Positions 28,201 through 36,767 of a DNA stretch of 64,000 bases are shown here, one piece after another. The notes under the pieces are model-generated. The model had not been told where the DNA came from, searched no databases, and saw only the letters and a program-made list of their open reading frames with translations. Every line of letters starts with the position of its first letter. Within the stretch, counting starts at the first letter, position 1. The stretch is from Bacteroidota bacterium (GTDB lineage Bacteria > Bacteroidota > Bacteroidia > AKYH767-A > OLB10), in NCBI GenBank assembly GCA_016714535.1, contig JADKDR010000016.1, forward strand, positions 67,919 through 131,918. Direction: 5' to 3'. A program made the position numbers and the translations under genes.

Positions 28201-28752
28201 GTATTCATACCCGCCAGCTCAAGTCAGTTTACTCCTGTAACGGTAACACTAAACCTTCCTATATATCCCGGAAACGGATATTTTATAAAGTGTCGCGGCC
28301 TGGTTAACCTATTCCGCAATAGCGCAGGTGCTGTTTATCCTTATGTAGGCAACTCAGTAAATGTTACAGGTAGCAATGCCGGACTTCCAGGATATTATTA
28401 TTTCTTCTACAATTGGGTACTTACTGAAATTGTATGTAATACAGCGCGTACCGCCTGCATTGCGCTTGACACATGCAGCAGTGCATCACTAAACGAAGCG
28501 GGGTTAAATGCTTTCAACTTATTCCCAAATCCAACCGAAGGATTGTTTACTGTTTCATTTGAGGCAAAGGCTGATGATTATAAAGTTGAAATATTGAATG
28601 CCGAAGGAAGAAAAGTGGCCGAGCAGCAATTTGTATCTGTTAGCGGTTTATTCCGAAAAGAATTTGATTTAAGCAACTACGCAAAGGGAGCATATACAGT
28701 TATAGTTACTAACTCACGTGGCGAAACACGTAGAAAGTTATTAGTATATTAA
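25285..28752 (+). CDS. Giant secreted protein: leader domain, BNR/sortilin-like propeller, PKD, T9SS sorting domain
   Basis: A 1155-residue secreted protein. A signal peptide (about 1-26, ending CYAQ) is followed by a charged leader (DWVKMMHDPNSNFKDVQKAF to RWEWFMEPRVGPNGEF, about 27-98). Then comes a BNR/sortilin propeller (about 120-745) with blades such as WKSTDNGVTW, LKSVDGGLTW, WRSTDAGATF, YKSTDNGATW and NRSTNGGNTW, ending in VRVSTYGRGLWES. A PKD domain (about 755-840) and an Ig-like module (ARGGLRWWD-type, here GLGTLRWWDAPGGG) precede a further beta domain. A T9SS type A-like sorting domain closes it (LFPNPTEGLFTVSF to RRKLLVY). It is paralogous to the proteins at 17590 and 36768. It stands alone between two terminators. 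Confidence 0.88.
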   Translation: MKNKFNYLKLLFTIAVLSIYSVCYAQDWVKMMHDPNSNFKDVQKAFYTQNADALKELREEQQMMRTAQLPYRKCEALKNIPGYKIFKRWEWFMEPRVGPNGEFDPATVWKERQQFEQNPTSKSIGNWTFLGPANAANLSGAGRLNFVRLDPGNSSTIYVGSPSGGLWKSTDNGVTWATNTDDLNQVIGCTDLAIDPNNTNTMYMATGDGDAGDNYSIGVLKSVDGGLTWNTTGLSFSPGNVRMMSKILLDPTNTNNLIVATSGGMWRSTDAGATFNMVQAGSFKDAEFKPGDANTVYACGGEFYKSTDNGATWSKITSGLPAVANVSRMAIAVTPADPNMVYMIVGLPAPNYGTEGYYKSSNSGTSFTKNGTPSGLGTQQWYDLCIAVSPTNAQEVVIGGQTGFIRSTNGGSSFSSAIGTMHVDFHDVIFVDATTYYVANDGGVYRTTNNGSSYSRLHNTIQISQMYGFGQSASNANLYIQGWQDNGTNLYDGSWGQTMGGDGMLCFISHGNDNNMWGSQYDGSLNRSTNGGNTWNFITGISETGAWVTPWLEDPNTPNTIWAGFVNMFRSTNGGVTWTKRSTFTNTGTMNAIAVSKANSDVVWCAKAGALYVTSNAGTTWTQITSAPGGNITGIACSDTDPSKAWITYSGYSNKNKVFQTNDQGATWINLSASIPNVPVNCVTYVNGSNDAVYIGTDIGVFYKDASLSVWQNFSSGLPTVIVTQINIFYPTGAVRVSTYGRGLWESAPYVAGTYAPIAYFSADKTISCAGAAINYSDLSSGQPTSWNWTFAGGNPGTSNNQNPTVYYNTPGVYEAKLVAINANGTDSITYTSYINISNSPYGAPATSGATVCGPAVANLSATGTGLGTLRWWDAPGGGNMVATGSAYSPNINGTKTFYVDEEFPAGSQDYTGEGSNGIGAGAYFTANDIRGLYFDVINPVILNTVDVYSGEAANRTIEILDSKGNTYIDTTVFIPASSSQFTPVTVTLNLPIYPGNGYFIKCRGLVNLFRNSAGAVYPYVGNSVNVTGSNAGLPGYYYFFYNWVLTEIVCNTARTACIALDTCSSASLNEAGLNAFNLFPNPTEGLFTVSFEAKADDYKVEILNAEGRKVAEQQFVSVSGLFRKEFDLSNYAKGAYTVIVTNSRGETRRKLLVY

Positions 28753-28778
28753 TTAAGCGTCTGTTTAAGAGGTATCCC

Positions 28779-28818
28779 AAAAAAGAAAAGCAGTCCAAAG
28801 GGACTGCTTTTCTTTTTT
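28779..28818. terminator. Bidirectional rho-independent terminator
   Basis: An 18-bp perfect stem (28779-28796 with 28801-28818) around a four-base loop, with A and T tracts at its ends. It sits between the convergent genes ending at 28752 and 28840. Confidence 0.9.
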
Positions 28819-28839
28819 GCAGGATTTTTTTGAAATGTA

Positions 28840-29289
28840 TTAGCTGCCACTTAGCAGCTCTTTCACCAAGTGCGAAACAAGTTTGTTGTCTGCCTTGCCT
28901 GCAAAGTGTTTGGTGGCTGCACCCATTACTTTGCCCATATCAGCAGGTGAAGTGGCGCCTGCTTGACTGATTATTTCTTTCAATTGAATTTTAACTTCAT
29001 CGGCACTTAGCATGGCAGGAAGGTAATTCTCTATCACAGCAATTTCTTCAATCTCGCTCACGGCAAGGTCTTCGCGGTTTTGCTGTTTGTATATTTCAAT
29101 AGAGTCTTGCCTTTGCTTTACCAGCTTTTGCAATAGTTTTAGCTCATCAACATCGGTAAGTGCTGCGCCTCCACTTGTATTGGCTAACAATAATGCTGAT
29201 TTAATAGCGCGCAATGCGCGCAACGCTGCTGCGTTTTTCGATAGCATGGCCTGCTTTAGGTCTGCATTTATTTTATCTTGTAAACTCAT
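28840..29289 (-). CDS. GatB/YqeY domain protein
   Basis: A 149-residue cytoplasmic protein of the YqeY family, related to the tail domain of the GatB amidotransferase subunit; it may bind tRNA or act in translation, but no reaction is established. Family marks are MSLQDKINADLKQAMLSKNAAALRALR, EEIAVIENYLPAMLS and GKVMGAATKHFAGKADNKLVSHLVKELL. Length is typical. The start gives the family-normal N-terminus. It follows mutY on the same strand after a 115-bp gap. Confidence 0.92.
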   Translation of the reverse strand: MSLQDKINADLKQAMLSKNAAALRALRAIKSALLLANTSGGAALTDVDELKLLQKLVKQRQDSIEIYKQQNREDLAVSEIEEIAVIENYLPAMLSADEVKIQLKEIISQAGATSPADMGKVMGAATKHFAGKADNKLVSHLVKELLSGS

Positions 29290-29404
29290 TTTGTTTTTTG
29301 TTTAACATTGCAATGTTACAAAATGTTAGATTTGATTGTTTAAAAAAAAATGCAGGCTTACACCTTTGATTAGTGTTGTGCAAGCAGGTGGCTGATTTTA
29401 TATT

Positions 29405-30496
29405 TTATTCAAAAATCCACCCGGTCATATTTTCTATCAGTTTTGGTACAGGATAGTTTTCAAATTCTTTTATCGAAATTGCAAGGCTGTGCGGAAATGT
29501 GGAGGCAACAATACGTTTACAACTTATTAATATAAAAGTTGCAAACAACCGTTGATGCGACAAAATATGTTTTCTGCCCGTTGAAATTTTTTCTATACTG
29601 CAATTTTTTAACCGATGCGTAACAAGGAATTCCTCAGCCACTTGAATTACTTTTTTCTTGTTATTCACTAGTTCAACAGAAGGAAAATCATACAAGCCTT
29701 TCCAGATGTCATTTCCTGTTCTTTTAGTAATAATCATGTGATGCTTCGACTTCAAAATAAAGTAGTAAACATGCCTGTTTCGAACTTTTGTTTTTAGTGA
29801 CTTCACCGGTAGGTCTTCTACCGTTGATTTTATAAAAGCCCTGCAATGCAAGGATAGCGGGCAATTGCTGCATAACGGGTTTACCGGTGTGCAGATAGTG
29901 GCGCCAAGTTCCATCATCGCCTGATTGTGTGCGCCCGGTTTTTTAATGTCAAGCAGTTCATTGGCTTTTGCCGAAAAAAATTTCTTTCCTTCATTACTGT
30001 CTATTGGTATGGCAGCGTTATATAATCGTGACAGTACCCGAAATACATTGCCATCTAATACTGCGCACGGAAGATTAAAGGAAATGGAACCAATAGCAGA
30101 AGCAGTATAGTCACCTATCCCCTTAAGCTTTAGCAAGCCTTCATAGGTATTGGGAAATTTACTTCCATGTTCAGTTACCAGTTGCCTTGCAGTTGCTAGC
30201 ATGTTGCGTGCCCGGGAGTAGTATCCAAGGCCTTGCCATAATTTTAAAATCTCCTGTTCCGTGGCATCGGCAAATTCAGCAATCGTACTAAAACTTTCTA
30301 CAAACCGAAGATAGTAGGGTAAACCTTGCTGCACCCGTGTTTGCTGTAAAATAATTTCTGACAACCAAATAAAATATGGATTTGAAGTGCTGCGCCATGG
30401 TAGCTCTCTTTTATTGAGTTGATACCAATTGGCAAGCCTTTTTTGCAGCTTTATTATTTCTTCTTTTTTCAAGTACAACTTTGTTAGGGGTTGCAA
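29405..30496 (-). CDS. mutY: A/G-specific adenine DNA glycosylase
   Basis: Removes adenine mispaired with 8-oxoguanine. The 363 residues carry all the parts: helix-hairpin-helix LLKLKGIGDYTASAI (121-135), catalytic Glu47 in WLSEIILQQT, catalytic Asp148 in VLDGN, and the four Cys of the [4Fe-4S] loop with the normal C-x6-C-x2-C-x5-C spacing (C202, C209, C212, C218). The C-terminal region from about 235 is the NUDIX-like 8-oxoG recognition domain (GLYDFPSVEL, LSHQRLFATFIL). Start at 30496. Divergent from the HU gene, with 190 bp between, as is common in Bacteroidota. Confidence 0.95.
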   Translation of the reverse strand: MQPLTKLYLKKEEIIKLQKRLANWYQLNKRELPWRSTSNPYFIWLSEIILQQTRVQQGLPYYLRFVESFSTIAEFADATEQEILKLWQGLGYYSRARNMLATARQLVTEHGSKFPNTYEGLLKLKGIGDYTASAIGSISFNLPCAVLDGNVFRVLSRLYNAAIPIDSNEGKKFFSAKANELLDIKKPGAHNQAMMELGATICTPVNPLCSNCPLSLHCRAFIKSTVEDLPVKSLKTKVRNRHVYYFILKSKHHMIITKRTGNDIWKGLYDFPSVELVNNKKKVIQVAEEFLVTHRLKNCSIEKISTGRKHILSHQRLFATFILISCKRIVASTFPHSLAISIKEFENYPVPKLIENMTGWIFE

Positions 30497-30687
30497 GAAT
30501 ATAAATCATTTCTGAAAAAGAAATTATAAGCTAAGGAATAATCATCCTTGCAAGTGGGTAAGAACTAGCATTAGGTAGGAACAGCATAAGGGTTGAGTTG
30601 AAATTGATAACCTCCTTTTATGCGAAAGTTTTCATAGTACCCAAATTTATGTAGTAATTTGCGCAATTAATTTAAAACGAAATACTT

Positions 30688-31005
30688 ATGACAAAGGCAG
30701 ACTTGGTAAATGAGATTTCGGCAAAGACCGGAATCGATCGTTTAATAGTGCTAAACACGGTTGAAGCTTTTATGAAAACAGTTAAAAATTCAATTTCACA
30801 AAATGATAATGTATACCTGCGCGGATTTGGAAGTTTTATTGCCAAAAAACGAGCAGCCAAAATAGGTCGTATTATCACCAGAAACACCTCGATAGAAATT
30901 CCCGAACATTTTATTCCGGCATTTAAACCGGCTAAATCGTTTGCCGAAAGAGTAAAAAAATCTATCAAGCCCGGAACTTCAGAAAACAAAGCTCCGGATG
31001 AATAA
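30688..31005 (+). CDS. HU/IHF family DNA-binding protein
   Basis: A nucleoid protein that bends DNA as a dimer; 105 residues. MTKADLVNEISAKTGIDRL is the normal N-terminal helix pair, VYLRGFGSFIAKKRAAKIG the beta arm entry, and TRNTSIEIPEHFIPAFKPAKSF the DNA-intercalating arm and C-terminal helix. The tail (KKSIKPGTSENKAPDE) is somewhat extended. The intergenic region to mutY should hold its promoter, but no clear -33/-7 pair is visible. Confidence 0.92.
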   Translation: MTKADLVNEISAKTGIDRLIVLNTVEAFMKTVKNSISQNDNVYLRGFGSFIAKKRAAKIGRIITRNTSIEIPEHFIPAFKPAKSFAERVKKSIKPGTSENKAPDE

Positions 31006-31045
31006 GGTACTGTTATAAAAACAATTTCAAAATAGTTGTTGCCTG

Positions 31046-32476
31046 CTATTTTTTGCCTGCTTTCTTCGACAGAAAATCAACCATGAGCCTAACTCCTATA
31101 CCAGTCGCATCTTTGCCGCGATAGCTATCGCGGGTTTTTACAAAAGCTGGGCCAGCAATATCGAAATGCATATATGGGTAATCGGTAAACTTTTGCAGGA
31201 ATCTGCCTGCAGTAATCGCTCCTGCATTAGCCCCTCCAATATTTTTACAATCAGCTATATCACTTTTTAATAACTCATCATACTCCTCCCAAAAAGGAAA
31301 TTCAACCAATCGCTCATACGTGTTGTCGCCACTCTGCTTCAACCCGTTTTTGATTTTTTCATTAGCGGTGCCCATACACACAATACCATAATGCCCAATG
31401 GCAGCGGCAGCAGCACCGGTAAGTGTGCTAAACTCACAAACAAGTTCCGGATTATATTGCTTTGCATAATGCAAAGCATCGGCTAAAATCATACGTCCTT
31501 CTGCATCGCTATTCAACATCTCTACGCTAGTGCCGCTCATCATATGAATTACATCACCGGGTGCAAAGGCATTAAACCCCGGGCGATTATCTGTAGCGGG
31601 TGTAAGTCCTATTATATGTATAGGAAGTTTCATTTTTGCAATTGCATACATAGTGCCTGCAACTACTGCACTGCCAGCCATATCGCATTTCATATAATCC
31701 ATGCTATTGCCTGTTGGTTTTATACTTAGCCCTCCTGTATCATAAACAACACCTTTGCCTACCAGTACATATGGTTTTTTATTACTTGGTTTTGCAGGTT
31801 TGTATTCCATTGTGGTAAAAGTGGGTTCATCAACACTCCCTGCATTTACTGCCAACAGTCCTCCCATTTTGAGTGCTTTAATTTTTGCCTTATTAAATAT
31901 CTCAGTCTTAAAACCAGATTCTTTGCCCATGACTGCAAAAGAGTTGGCTAGGTCTTTTGCATTTTGATGACTGGTTGGTGTGTTTACTAAATCACGCACT
32001 CGATAAACCGCTTCGGCCAAAATGTTTTTTTCTGCAACCTCTGAAGTGTTTAATTTCGAGTTACAAATAATGACATTTTTCAAACTGTTTAATTCAGTGT
32101 TATTTTCTTTTCTATAAACTATAAATTGATAGTTGCCTAAGGCTATGCCTTCGGCTATAGCAAGCGATTGCTCATCCGCTTTGTTGCTGATAATTGAAAG
32201 ATTGGTTTGTTGGTGTTTATTTAAATGGGCGGCAATTACATCACCGGCTTTGCGCAGCTGTTCAAGCTTAGAGGCATCTTTTCCACTTTTCTGTTGAATT
32301 ATTACCCAACGATGGTATTGATTAATCAATACCGTTTTGCGTTTTGCATCATGCTCTCTCTTAATATAGCTAAGTTCTTCTTTGTTGAAGTAAGAAGCAT
32401 CAAACTCATTTTTTTCATTCGTAAATATCAGCACATTGCCTTGCGAATATTTTTGCCCCAGCGTAATCTTTATCAT
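31046..32476 (-). CDS. Leucyl aminopeptidase family protein (M17)
   Basis: A cytoplasmic metallo-aminopeptidase of 476 residues. The C-terminal catalytic domain has all metal and active-site residues: VGKGVVYDTGGLSIKP (Lys241, Asp246, Lys253), MKCDMAGSA (Asp265) and NSDAEGR (Asp324, Glu326, Arg328). Only NSDAEGR differs from the usual NTDAEGR. N-terminal domain (about 1-160) is poorly conserved, as in the family. It is convergent with the HU gene and downstream of the NamZ-like gene by 126 bp on the same strand. Confidence 0.92.
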   Translation of the reverse strand: MIKITLGQKYSQGNVLIFTNEKNEFDASYFNKEELSYIKREHDAKRKTVLINQYHRWVIIQQKSGKDASKLEQLRKAGDVIAAHLNKHQQTNLSIISNKADEQSLAIAEGIALGNYQFIVYRKENNTELNSLKNVIICNSKLNTSEVAEKNILAEAVYRVRDLVNTPTSHQNAKDLANSFAVMGKESGFKTEIFNKAKIKALKMGGLLAVNAGSVDEPTFTTMEYKPAKPSNKKPYVLVGKGVVYDTGGLSIKPTGNSMDYMKCDMAGSAVVAGTMYAIAKMKLPIHIIGLTPATDNRPGFNAFAPGDVIHMMSGTSVEMLNSDAEGRMILADALHYAKQYNPELVCEFSTLTGAAAAAIGHYGIVCMGTANEKIKNGLKQSGDNTYERLVEFPFWEEYDELLKSDIADCKNIGGANAGAITAGRFLQKFTDYPYMHFDIAGPAFVKTRDSYRGKDATGIGVRLMVDFLSKKAGKK

Positions 32477-32602
32477 ATTATTATTTTTTGGAGCAAATGT
32501 ATAGAATTATACTAAAGGCAGAATTGCATAATTTAAATGTAACTTAAAAAGAGTTTACACTAGCAGGTTTGGGATTTCATCTTCCGGTTTTTTAGCGTTG
32601 AA

Positions 32603-33805
32603 CTATTCTCCATACATCAAATATTTCTTTCTGATGTTTTTAAAATTTTCTAATTCCGGTTTCCATGTAAGGCTAATATCTTTTGCTGTAAGCCCTTGTT
32701 TGATTTGCTCTTTTAACTTGCTTGTTCCGGCTAGCTTGTCAAAAAAAGGCCAGAAGAATTTTTCTTTATCCGGATAAGCATTAAACATATCTATCAGCCA
32801 GGTTAAGTTAAGTTGTTTTTGCTCACGAATGGCCCAGGCCTGATTAACAAGATTAACCCCATAACAAAGCGTATCTTGATAAGGGGGTGCATAATTTTTT
32901 GATTTCGATTTCGGCTTAAACGAAAAATTTTTATCGGCATATGCCGGAAAACCAATGATGGTAAATGGCTTTTCGGTGCCACGGCCAAGGCTTATTGGTG
33001 TACCTTCAAAAAAACAGATTGAGGGATACAGCAAAACGGCTTCTTCGCTTCGAAGATTTGGCGATGGCGCAACCGGCAACGCATAGCGAGTGCTGTGCGT
33101 ATAATTTTTGCACGGAAAAACTTTTAGTATACATCGCAACGAATCCTGAAGCCACCCTTCGTTATTTATCATCACTGCGTATTCCCCAATGGTCATTCCA
33201 TATACTACCGGAATTGGTTGCATACCAACAAAAGATTTCATTTCAGGATTTAACACCGGCCCATCAATATAAAATCCGTTAGGATTTGGCCTGTCAAGTA
33301 CCAAACACATTTTGCCGGCTTCAGCGCATGCTTCCATCACATATTGCAATGTGGATATGTAGGTATAAAAACGAATACCTACATCCTGAATATCAAAAAT
33401 GATGATATCGATATCTTTCATTTCATCCATAGTTGGCTTTAAATGCTTTCCGTATAATGATATGATTGGAAGCCCTGTTGTTTCATCTTTAGAGGTGTTT
33501 ACTTTTTCTCCGGCTTGTGCCATGCCCCTAAATCCATGTTCGGGGGCAAAAATTTTTACAATATTTATTTTGTACGTAAGCAAAGTGTCAACCAAATGTG
33601 TTTGATTGATAAGCGAAGTATGATTGGCTACTACAGCTACTTTTTTTTCACGTAGCATGGTTATATATTCCTTTATAGAATATGCCCCTGGTAACACCTG
33701 ACTTTCAGAAATGGCTATAGGCTCTTTGGCTAATGTTTGTGCATTACAGCTCATCAGACAAAAAGTTGACAACAGGAAGGCGATAAACGAAATTGTATTT
33801 TTCAT
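32603..33805 (-). CDS. DUF1343 protein, NamZ-like exo-beta-N-acetylmuramidase, lipoprotein
   Basis: A predicted lipoprotein of 400 residues: the signal peptide ends in LMSC with lipid-attachment Cys20. The rest is DUF1343, whose characterised member NamZ cleaves terminal N-acetylmuramic acid from peptidoglycan fragments. Family blocks include KKVAVVANHTSLIN, FAPEHGFRGMAQAGE, SLYGKHLKPT, DIIIFDIQDVGIRFYTYISTL and LDRPNPNGFYIDGPVL. The complete length argues for activity. It would act in the periplasm or at the outer membrane in wall recycling. Identity to NamZ is by family, not by tested activity. Confidence 0.9.
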   Translation of the reverse strand: MKNTISFIAFLLSTFCLMSCNAQTLAKEPIAISESQVLPGAYSIKEYITMLREKKVAVVANHTSLINQTHLVDTLLTYKINIVKIFAPEHGFRGMAQAGEKVNTSKDETTGLPIISLYGKHLKPTMDEMKDIDIIIFDIQDVGIRFYTYISTLQYVMEACAEAGKMCLVLDRPNPNGFYIDGPVLNPEMKSFVGMQPIPVVYGMTIGEYAVMINNEGWLQDSLRCILKVFPCKNYTHSTRYALPVAPSPNLRSEEAVLLYPSICFFEGTPISLGRGTEKPFTIIGFPAYADKNFSFKPKSKSKNYAPPYQDTLCYGVNLVNQAWAIREQKQLNLTWLIDMFNAYPDKEKFFWPFFDKLAGTSKLKEQIKQGLTAKDISLTWKPELENFKNIRKKYLMYGE

Positions 33806-34387
33806 TTGGCAAAGAAAACAAAAGAGAATCGTTTTTATATTCGACTTTTTATAATCAATCAGAAATAGTGTGCTATCGAACTAAATATAAAAATATCGTA
33901 TGCATATGTAAGCTATCGCTAAAAGGATGATCGCAATGTTTTTTTTGAGCAGATGTTACCATAACCTTATACTATCATGATCAAAATAGCGGAAACACAA
34001 CAGTTGCCGGTTGTCAGCATAAAGCAGTGCTTAAAAATATTAATCATACGTTAGCGGGGGTAAAGTTGACATGCTGATATGAACTATGATTTTTAACTGG
34101 TTATTTTATTAGAAACCAATAAATCGAAAAACCTTTTTTTTGAAGGCAAAAAATAGATGAGGCTAAAGCTTTATCTTTTAAAATCAGGTACGTTATAAAG
34201 TTGTATTAGGTAAATTACGCTTTAGGCAAATGGCTATTGTGTTGAGATAAAATTAACTTTTGCTATGTCAGCATTACGCAAAAGCAGGATAATGAAATTG
34301 CGAAAATATAATAATAGATTTCTTCAATGAATGTGAAACAAATTGATGTACCGATTGTTTAACTTTGGCTACTTAAAAAATCAACTT
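33806..34387. other. 582-bp spacer between divergent genes
   Basis: It separates the NamZ-like gene (minus) from the TonB receptor gene (plus). It is AT-rich and without an open frame of note. I found no repeat, terminator or RNA gene; promoters for both neighbours must lie here, but no paired boxes were clear. Confidence 0.4.
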
Positions 34388-36759
34388 ATGAAGTCGTTAC
34401 TGTTTAGCGTATGCTTGTCGCTTATTTGCTCTATGTTATCACATGCACAAAATGGTGTTATCGCAGGTAGGGTAGTAAACGTGCTAAATAAGGAACCTGT
34501 TCCTTTTGCAAGTGTTGCTATAGAGGGCACTACCAAAGGTGCCACTACTGACGAGAATGGGAATTACTCCCTGTCTGGTTTATCATATGGCGTATATAAT
34601 ATTGTAGCCTCGTCAGTAGGCTTCCGCACCAGAACAATGTATGAGGTAGAGGTAAAAAATGCTAAATCAACATTTTTGATAATCGAGTTAGAGTCAGGAA
34701 ACACAGAATTAAAAGAAATTGAAGTCACGGCTCAAACTTTTAATAAAACCGATGAAAGTCCTGTAAGCCTGCGCAGTATAGGTGTAACCGAAATTAAACG
34801 CAATCCGGGTGGCAATCGCGATATTTCGCGCGTTGTGCAATCGTTGCCCGGAGTTCAGGTAAGCAGCAGTTTCCGAAATGATTTAATAGTTAGAGGAGGA
34901 TCGCCAAATGAGAATCGCTTTTTTCTTAATGGAATAGAAATTCCGGTTATTAATCATTTTACAACACAAGGTGCATCAGGGGGGCCTGTTGGAATGATTA
35001 ATGTAGATTTTATTCGTGAAGTGAAACTTTATTCCGGAGCCTTTCCTGCAAATAGAGGAAATGCATTGAGCAGCACCCTCGAGTTTGAATACAAGGATGC
35101 GCGACAAGATAAACCTGCTTATACCTTAACGTTAGGTGCAACAGATTTTGCAGCAACAGTCGAAACTCCTATTTCGAAAAAGTGGGAATTATTGCTGGCT
35201 ATCGTAGATCTTATTTGCAGTTTTTATTTTCGGCATTGGGCTTGCCCTTCTTGCCTAAGTATGACGATTTTCAATTCAAAGCCGAGGCAAGGCTTTCTTC
35301 GAAAGATATAATTGATGTAATAGGCATCGGTGCTTACGATATAGTTTCGCTTAACCTTGAAGCGAATGAAACAGATGCGCAAAAAATTATTTTAAAATCA
35401 ATTCCACGCAGCACCCAATGGAACTATACCATTGGCGCACGATACAGGCATTTCAGAGAAAACAGTTATTATACAGTGGTGGTTAGTCGCAGCCATCTTA
35501 ATAATACTGCTATTAAATATTTGAATAATGATGAAAGCAGCCAATCAAATTTGACTTTTAAATATGATTCGTATGAAATTGAAAACAAGGTTAGAGTTGA
35601 GAATACCACACGCGTAAAGGGATTTAAAATAAATACCGGTTTTGGATTTGAAGATGCCAGGTATTACAATTTTATTAAGCAAAAATTTCCCTTCATTGGC
35701 GAATTTAGTAATCAAAGTGAATTACAATTTTATAAGTATAGTGGGTTTGCGCAGGCGAGCAAAAATTTTCTCGAAAACAAACTTATTTTAAGTGCAGGTT
35801 TAAGAGCCGATGGCAGCACATTTAATAGCAAGATGAATAATCCGCTTAAGCAATTATCACCTCGAATTTCTCTGGCTTATTCATTAAACGAACGCTGGAG
35901 TATCAATGCTAATTCGGGAGTTTATAACCAACTGCCACCATACACTTCGCTGGGTGTGCGAAATGAGAAAGGTGAATTAGTTAATATCGATCTTGAGTAT
36001 ATAACATGTATTCATCAGGTGTTGGGTTTAGAATACAACACCATGCGCGATGCAAAAATTACGATTGAGGGTTTTTATAAGTCATATAATAATTATCCCT
36101 TCAACTTACGCGACAGCATATCGCTTGCTAACCAGGGAAGTGATTTCGGTGTGGTAGGTGATGCACCTATGGCAAGCAATAATCAAGGAAGAAGCTATGG
36201 AGTTGAATTTCTATATCAGCAAAAGCTGCGAAATAATTTTTATTGCCTTTTAGCTTACACACTTGTGCGCAGCGAGTTTCAGAATTTAAGTAATGTATTT
36301 GTGCCTTCATCCTGGGATGCAGTGCATTTGGTTAGCGCTACGGCTGGAAAAATCTTTAAAAGAAATATTCAATTTGGTGCTAAACTGAGATTAAATAGCG
36401 GACTTCCTTACACTCCTTTTGATGTGAATGCTACCGTATTAAAAGCTAATTACGATATCAGTGGCAATGGCATTCTTGATAAGTCACGTTATAACGCAAA
36501 CAGACTACCACTATTTTATCAACTGGATGTTCGCCTCGATAAAAAATATAATTTCAGTAAATGGTTGCTCAATGTATTTATTGATATACAGAATGTAACA
36601 AATGCTCAAACCTTTCAACCACCTTTAATTGCCATAGAAAGGGATGTTAATGATAATCCATTAACCAGTGCAAACAATCCCGATTCGTATATTCCACGGC
36701 TACTAGACAACACAAGTGGCACCTTAATACCAAGTATAGGTGTGGTTGTAGAGTTTTAA
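34388..36759 (+). CDS. TonB-dependent receptor with carboxypeptidase-like N-terminal domain, interrupted by a one-base frameshift
   Basis: An outer-membrane active transporter. The first part has a signal peptide (MKSLLFSVCLSLICSMLSHAQ, start ATG 34388), a CarboxypepD_reg-like domain (IAGRVVNVLNKEPVPFASVAIEG to ELESGNTELKEIEV) and the TonB plug (DISRVVQSLPGVQVSS, NDLIVRGGSPNENRFFLNGIEIP, REVKLYSGAFPANRG). At 35177-35181 an A5 run breaks the frame after PISKK; with one more A it continues VGIIAGYRRSYLQFLF into the barrel, which ends at the terminal Phe (SIGVVVEF) as expected. Restored length is 790 residues. It is a SusC-like fold without a SusD partner nearby, so the substrate is unknown. Confidence 0.88.
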
Positions 36760-36767
36760 CTTGCTCG

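Noticed and set aside
30672..30989. 105-residue minus-strand ORF over the HU gene
   Set aside because: Antisense shadow of a clear HU family protein.
34343..34387. Upstream in-frame start for the TonB receptor
   Set aside because: It would put 15 polar residues before the signal peptide; the ATG at 34388 starts the signal peptide directly.
35177..35181. Programmed -1/+1 frameshift in the receptor gene
   Set aside because: There is no slippery heptamer, stimulatory stem-loop or benefit seen, and the same kind of lesion occurs in four other unrelated genes.
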